A stretch of DNA of 8,745 nucleotides, taken from positions 1-8,745 of the forward strand of contig VSPE01000083.1 of NCBI GenBank assembly GCA_009775225.1. The letters run 5' to 3'. The stretch comes from Muribaculaceae bacterium (GTDB taxonomy: Bacteria; Bacteroidota; Bacteroidia; Bacteroidales; Muribaculaceae). The notes under the pieces are model-generated. The model saw only the letters and a program-made list of their open reading frames with translations, ran no database searches and had not been told where the DNA came from. Made by a program: the position numbers and the translations under genes. Of this stretch, positions 5,428 through 8,745 are shown piece after piece. Positions within the stretch are counted from its first letter, which is position 1. Each line of letters opens with the position of its first letter.

Positions 5428-5913
5428 ATGCACAGCACTATTTATCAAATCAGCACCGAGCCGATAGCCGAGAACGACTATCTGAACATCGACCGTATAG
5501 TGGCAGGAGAAAACGCCTCTATATCCTATGTATGTGAAAACTCCGAGGACGGACGCAAGTTTGACATCCGTTTTCTTCTTGAACATATCCTGCCGAAAGC
5601 TATGTTTACGCCCACTGATGAAAACGCCCTTTCCTACAATGGTGGCTTCGCAATATGGCGCAAATCCTATTTCGACAACATCAAGGCTATATCTGCAGAG
5701 CTTACCCCTGCAAACGTGATGAAATGGAACGGACCAATCGGACAACTGAAAAAAGCCATTATCAATCCGCTTGGCGTTGACGCTCTTTTCGTGACCGAGT
5801 TCTACGGCGGTGCTGGCACGGCTGAACGCTCCGCAGACCTAATGGATATTATCGCCCGACTGAAAAAGGGCGATAGACTATACATCGGGGCAATATTAGG
5901 GTATCACAACTAA
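5428..5913 (+). CDS. Hypothetical protein (161 aa), unknown function
   Basis: The protein is soluble and mildly acidic, starting MHSTIYQISTEPI. Predicted strands at the N-terminus are followed by a helical part (FDIRFLLEHILPKAMF, about 45-60) and a mixed region with FAIWRKSYFDNIKAISAEL (74-92). The C-terminus (FVTEFYGGAGTAERSADLMD, then LKKGDRLYIGAILGYHN) has a Gly-rich turn. There is no membrane segment or recognisable catalytic motif. I chose the ATG at 5428 over an in-frame ATG at 5374 because the latter lies inside the preceding gene, while 5428 follows an A-rich leader (ACTCAAACATC then AAAAG) almost identical to that before the parB-like gene. The next gene starts 12 bases after its stop. 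Confidence 0.75.
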   Translation: MHSTIYQISTEPIAENDYLNIDRIVAGENASISYVCENSEDGRKFDIRFLLEHILPKAMFTPTDENALSYNGGFAIWRKSYFDNIKAISAELTPANVMKWNGPIGQLKKAIINPLGVDALFVTEFYGGAGTAERSADLMDIIARLKKGDRLYIGAILGYHN

Positions 5914-5925
5914 AAACATACAGTC

Positions 5926-6162
5926 ATGGAGTTCTTTATCGAGCCTATCCCCACATGGGCGTTATGCTATCTAATCAACGGAGACCCCACAGGGTTGACT
6001 GACGATGAAATTGCGATGATTGACAAATGGTATGCCGACAACAAAGTGCAGACCGTCACTACCGCTTCGGAAGTCGAGGGAGAGTGCCACCCATATTTCT
6101 CTCATTTCCCTGCTTTCGGACTACCTGCCGAGGTCACTGACTGCCATGTGATGACCTTGTAG
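5926..6162 (+). CDS. Small acidic hypothetical protein (78 aa)
   Basis: The protein begins MEFFIEPIPTWALCYLINGD and continues PTGLTDDEIAMIDKWYAD, then a conserved-looking HPYFSHFPAFGLPAEVTDC near the C-terminus. I count 13 Asp/Glu against 2 Lys/Arg, so it is strongly acidic. Similar short proteins with a WALCYLINGD...LTDEE start and a PYFS-x2-PAFG end recur in Bacteroidales mobile elements as I remember them, but no function is known to me. Short spacing to both neighbours (12 and 44 bases) places it in the same operon. No Shine-Dalgarno is present; the upstream bases are A-rich (CTAAAAACATACAGTC). Confidence 0.7.
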   Translation: MEFFIEPIPTWALCYLINGDPTGLTDDEIAMIDKWYADNKVQTVTTASEVEGECHPYFSHFPAFGLPAEVTDCHVMTL

Positions 6163-6206
6163 CCATTATCTCACAAAAATCAAACGATTATACAAATCAC
6201 ACGGAT

Positions 6207-6836
6207 ATGAAATACGAAGATGTGTCAGCGATACTATATCGCAATCATGGAGCTTTCGACATCACCACTCCCTTTGGCACTCAACGCCGACGCTTGTTCC
6301 TCTCTACTGAAAGTAAGGTATGTGAGTTTGCTAAACGCTCTCGCAGGAGAGGCTATCCCATACCCCCAAACGACATCAAATCTTGGCTGTCTATCTCAAA
6401 AGTGACAAAGCCGACAACGAATATAGTAGCCAAATTCCAACGCTACGCCTCGCGTGCAACTTTCCCGTCTGCATTTGTTCGCAAGTGTCTTGAAGCTGAC
6501 CCGACAAAGGACTGCTACGAGAACCACCTTACCACCGGCACTCGCATCGACGGAGAGATAATATCCCTTGACGCTATCTCCAGATATAGCTATTGGGCGG
6601 TGGACCAGTTCAGAAAGGCTCTCAAAGAACGGCGCAACTTTAATTCCGGAACATTCACTTTCCGTGGTTATGACGGTTCCCTATGGATAGAGGTCAAGGA
6701 TAAGGACGATAACAATAACTACTATAAAGCCGGAGATATTGCCGCAGGCTTCAGTAAAGAGTATCGTGGCTGTGCCAACGGATATTACTATGCCCTGATT
6801 GATGATGAACATTTTATCGGGATTGATATAGACTGA
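6207..6836 (+). CDS. Hypothetical protein (209 aa), unknown function
   Basis: The protein starts MKYEDVSAILYRNHGAFDIT. The N-terminal third is basic (TQRRRLF at 25-31, AKRSRRRGYPIPPND at 42-56), and the middle is mixed, with a Cys pair at 94 and 103. The C-terminal third is rich in aromatic residues and Gly (FTFRGYDGSLWIEV, 150-163; YRGCANGYYYALID, 186-199) and ends in an acidic GIDID. A basic N-terminus with an acidic end suggests nucleic-acid or protein binding, which is inference only. I see no catalytic motif, membrane helix or signal peptide. It lies between two acidic small genes, 44 bases after one and 57 before the next. A second frame overlapping its 5' end (6220-6405) is a shadow. 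Confidence 0.75.
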   Translation: MKYEDVSAILYRNHGAFDITTPFGTQRRRLFLSTESKVCEFAKRSRRRGYPIPPNDIKSWLSISKVTKPTTNIVAKFQRYASRATFPSAFVRKCLEADPTKDCYENHLTTGTRIDGEIISLDAISRYSYWAVDQFRKALKERRNFNSGTFTFRGYDGSLWIEVKDKDDNNNYYKAGDIAAGFSKEYRGCANGYYYALIDDEHFIGIDID

Positions 6837-6846
6837 ATTATAAACA

Positions 6847-6878
6847 GCACCCTGCAATCCTCATGGAGAGCAGGGTGC
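6847..6878 (+). promoter_or_regulatory. Strong intercistronic hairpin
   Basis: GCACCCTGC (6847-6855) and GCAGGGTGC (6870-6878) form a perfect 9-bp stem. A 2x2 internal loop (AA/GA) and an inner TCC-TCAT-GGA extend it. It fills most of the 57-base gap between two genes and is followed by ATAAAACC, not a T-run, so it is not a simple intrinsic terminator. It may be an RNA processing or stability element, or may tune translation of the 90-residue gene 15 bases further on. Confidence 0.6.
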
Positions 6879-6893
6879 ATAAAACCGAAAGAT

Positions 6894-7166
6894 ATGACGA
6901 CAACCGAAATCAACTACAAAGGCACGGACTATACCTGCCGTATCGTTACAAGCAACGAGGGCGAGAGCCTTATCATCGGTGGGCTGGAATTGCTTGACGC
7001 ACTTATGCCTTATCCAATCACCGACAAATGCGACGGCTTCGCCGATAAGGAAGCGGAGCGTGTAGATGAAGAAATCTTCTTTTATACTTCCGAAAGTGAT
7101 TTGAAGCTGCCGGACAACGAACTTGTCGCAATCCTCAGCGAGAGCAACCCCGATTGGTTTGACTGA
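6894..7166 (+). CDS. Small, strongly acidic hypothetical protein (90 aa)
   Basis: The protein starts MTTTEINYKGTDYTCRIVTS. I count 21 Asp/Glu against 6 Lys/Arg, a net charge near -15. The N-terminus looks like beta strands, the middle a helix (LELLDALMPY, 31-40), and an acidic stretch ADKEAERVDEE follows at 50-60. The end, LSESNPDWFD, is also acidic. Small acidic proteins on mobile elements are sometimes DNA mimics that block restriction or other defence, but nothing in this sequence proves that. It is the last gene of the operon; its stop lies 59 bases before the second copy of the ~108-bp repeat. The family is not recognised. Confidence 0.7.
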   Translation: MTTTEINYKGTDYTCRIVTSNEGESLIIGGLELLDALMPYPITDKCDGFADKEAERVDEEIFFYTSESDLKLPDNELVAILSESNPDWFD

Positions 7167-7225
7167 AACACAATCGGCTTCCAATTCCGGAATGTCACAG
7201 CGACCACCGAGCCGTCCTGCAACCA

Positions 7226-7334
7226 CGCGGGGCGGCTTTTGCTCGTCCCCTCCCAAAAGCCGCGTCTTTGGAAAGCTACAAAGCCCCCGACATCACGCCT
7301 GGAGCTTATAGTCTTAGTATGATTAGCTGTTATC
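7226..7334. repeat. Direct repeat copy 2 (about 109 bp) with conserved stem-loop
   Basis: This is the second copy of the repeat at 3495-3602, same orientation. The stem GCGGCTTTTG/CAAAAGCCGC (7232-7241/7254-7263) and 12-base loop are unchanged; one extra base lies at about 7292. The shared sequence ends with AGCTGTTATC in both copies, after which they diverge completely: dehydrogenase gene in copy 1, tetQ promoter region in copy 2. Copy 2 ends 22 bases before the tetQ -33 box. Each copy lies shortly after the last gene of a plus-strand unit. Confidence 0.85.
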
Positions 7335-7356
7335 TGCGAAATAATTCCGGCTATAA

Positions 7357-7388
7357 TTTGTTGGGGTGAAAAAAAATAACTAATTTTG
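7357..7388 (+). promoter_or_regulatory. tetQ promoter (Bacteroides type)
   Basis: TTTG at 7357-7360 and TAATTTTG at 7381-7388 match the Bacteroides -33 (TTTG) and -7 (TAnnTTTG) boxes exactly, with a 20-base spacer. A start near 7394 gives a leader of about 130 bases to the tetQ ATG, which agrees with the 130-base leader published for the CTnDOT tetQ-rteA-rteB operon. Confidence 0.85.
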
Positions 7389-7396
7389 TGGTCACC

Positions 7397-7408
7397 ATGC
7401 GGCAGTAA
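7397..7408 (+). CDS. Three-codon tetQ leader peptide (Met-Arg-Gln)
   Basis: ATG-CGG-CAG-TAA lies only a few bases after the predicted transcription start. Work on CTnDOT showed that a 3-residue leader peptide is essential for tetracycline control of tetQ. This is the only 3-codon frame in the right place, and its stop codon (7406-7408) lies inside the left arm of the attenuator stem, so a ribosome stalled here would cover that arm. Confidence 0.7.
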   Translation: MRQ

Positions 7409-7514
7409 TAATATACATACCAACACGAGTTAGGAATCCTGTAGCTCTCTCATGCTACGAGGAGGTATTAAAAGGTGCGTTCCGACAACGCATCTAATGC
7501 AGTATATTATTGCT
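7404..7514 (+). promoter_or_regulatory. tetQ translational attenuator
   Basis: The left arm (7404-7416, AGTAATAATATAC) pairs with the right arm (7502-7514, GTATATTATTGCT) over 13 consecutive pairs including one G-T. The right arm ends 8 bases before the tetQ ATG, so the closed form would block ribosome loading. These arms correspond in position to the published Hp1 and Hp8. Between them are TGCGTT-CCGAC-AACGCA (7476-7492), GTAGC/GCTAC (7441-7445/7454-7458), GCAT/ATGC (7490-7493/7497-7500) and AGG-AAT-CCT (7432-7440), candidates for the competing structures. In the known model, tetracycline stalls ribosomes on the leader peptide, disrupts the long-range stem and frees tetQ. Confidence 0.8.
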
Positions 7515-7522
7515 TAATCCAA

Positions 7523-8745
7523 ATGAATATTATAAATTTAGGAATTCTTGCTCACATTGATGCAGGAAAAACTTCCGTAACCGAGAATCTGCTGTTTGCC
7601 AGTGGAGCAACGGAAAAGTGCGGCCGTGTGGATAATGGTGACACCATAACAGACTCTATGGATATAGAGAAACGTAGAGGAATTACTGTCCGGGCTTCTA
7701 CGACATCTATTATCTGGAATGGAGTGAAATGCAATATCATTGACACTCCGGGACACATGGATTTTATTGCGGAAGTGGAGCGGACATTCAAAATGCTTGA
7801 TGGAGCAGTCCTCATCTTATCCGCAAAGGAAGGCATACAAGCGCAGACAAAGTTGCTGTTCAGTACTTTACAAAAGCTGCAAATCCCGACAATTATATTT
7901 ATCAATAAGATTGACCGTGCCGGTGTGAATTTGGAGCGTTTGTATATGGATATAAAAACAAATCTGTCGCAAGATGTCCTGTTTATGCAAACTGTTGTCG
8001 ATGGATCGGTTTATCCGGTTTGCTCCCAAACATATATAAAGGAAGAATACAAAGAATTTGTATGCAACCATGACGACGATATATTAGAACGATATTTGGC
8101 GGATAGCGAAATTTCACCGGCTGATTATTGGAATACGATAATCGCTCTTGTGGCAAAAGCCAAAGTCTATCCGGTGCTACATGGATCAGCAATGTTCAAT
8201 ATCGGTATCAATGAGTTGTTGGACGCCATTTCTTCTTTTATACTTCCTCCGGCATCAGTCTCAAACAGACTTTCAGCTTATCTCTATAAGATAGAGCATG
8301 ACCCCAAAGGGCATAAAAGAAGTTTTCTTAAAATAATTGACGGAAGTCTGAGACTTCGAGACGTTGTAAGAATCAACGATTCGGAAAAATTCATCAAGAT
8401 TAAAAATCTGAAAACTATTTATCAGGGCAGAGAGATAAATGTTGATGAAGTGGGTGCCAATGATATCGCGATTGTAGAAGATATGGAAGATTTTCGAATC
8501 GGAGATTATTTAGGGGCTGAACCTTGTTTGATTCAAGGATTATCCCATCAGCATCCCGCTCTCAAATCCTCCGTCCGACCGGACAAGCCCGAAGAGAGAA
8601 GCAAGGTGATATCCGCTCTGAATACATTGTGGATTGAGGACCCGTCTTTGTCCTTTTCCATAAACTCTTATAGTGATGAATTGGAAATCTCGTTATATGG
8701 TTTGACCCAAAAGGAAATCATACAGACATTGCTGGAAGAACGATT
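7523..8745 (+). CDS. tetQ: Tet(Q), ribosomal protection tetracycline resistance protein, 3' end beyond the window
   Basis: The frame is open from ATG 7523 to the right edge (407 codons of about 641). Tet(Q) is a cytoplasmic EF-G-like translational GTPase that removes tetracycline from the ribosomal A site. Visible GTPase motifs are the P-loop AHIDAGKT (10-17), RRGIT of switch I (51-55), DTPGH (74-78) and NKID (128-131); domain II and the start of domain III follow. The sequence matches remembered Tet(Q) nearly throughout, with a few conservative changes. An upstream in-frame GTG at 7475, preceded by GGAGG, would give the 657-residue form sometimes annotated; the ATG fits the attenuator model better. 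In CTnDOT it is co-transcribed with rteA and rteB, which would be to the right. Confidence 0.97.
   Translation, partial: MNIINLGILAHIDAGKTSVTENLLFASGATEKCGRVDNGDTITDSMDIEKRRGITVRASTTSIIWNGVKCNIIDTPGHMDFIAEVERTFKMLDGAVLILSAKEGIQAQTKLLFSTLQKLQIPTIIFINKIDRAGVNLERLYMDIKTNLSQDVLFMQTVVDGSVYPVCSQTYIKEEYKEFVCNHDDDILERYLADSEISPADYWNTIIALVAKAKVYPVLHGSAMFNIGINELLDAISSFILPPASVSNRLSAYLYKIEHDPKGHKRSFLKIIDGSLRLRDVVRINDSEKFIKIKNLKTIYQGREINVDEVGANDIAIVEDMEDFRIGDYLGAEPCLIQGLSHQHPALKSSVRPDKPEERSKVISALNTLWIEDPSLSFSINSYSDELEISLYGLTQKEIIQTLLEER

Overview
This window looks like part of an integrative and conjugative element of the CTnDOT / Tn4399-like class from a gut Bacteroidales bacterium (Bacteroides, Parabacteroides or Prevotella type). 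Three things point there. The right end holds tet(Q), the ribosomal-protection tetracycline resistance gene that heads the tetQ-rteA-rteB operon of CTnDOT. Upstream of it is a Bacteroides-type promoter (TTTG / TAnnTTTG, 20-nt spacer). Most plus-strand starts follow A-rich leaders instead of Shine-Dalgarno sequences. The assignment rests on recognising protein and leader sequences by eye, with no database search.

Layout. (1) 1-1121, minus strand: a tightly coupled run of a truncated radical-SAM N-terminus, two small membrane-associated proteins and the start of a third, each joined to the next by a 4-base ATGA overlap. (2) 1122-1485: a non-coding, hairpin-rich leader with a 17-base palindrome sitting on a candidate promoter. 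(3) 1486-3447, plus: a large ParB-like protein with a Cys cluster and an acidic tail. (4) 3495-3602: first copy of a ~108-bp repeat. (5) 3601-4286, minus: an AT-rich short-chain dehydrogenase gene broken into two frames at an A6 run. (6) 4500-5160: a GC-rich non-coding stretch packed with stem-loops, ending in a leader that resembles the one before parB. (7) 5187-7166, plus: five small genes of unknown function, some strongly acidic, in one likely operon. (8) 7226-7334: second copy of the repeat. (9) 7357-8745: promoter, translational attenuator and the first 407 codons of tetQ.

How it fits together. The ParB-like protein is likely an element maintenance or regulatory factor. The small genes are typical accessory cargo between the maintenance and regulatory modules. 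The tetQ leader gives tetracycline-inducible translation: a 3-codon peptide (Met-Arg-Gln) overlaps one arm of a 13-bp long-range hairpin whose other arm lies just ahead of the tetQ start. In CTnDOT this same logic couples antibiotic exposure to element transfer through rteA and rteB, which would lie beyond the right edge. The least explained parts are the structured RNA region at 4500-5160, the paired leaders with a co-varying hairpin, and the repeat whose edge coincides with a cargo boundary at both copies.
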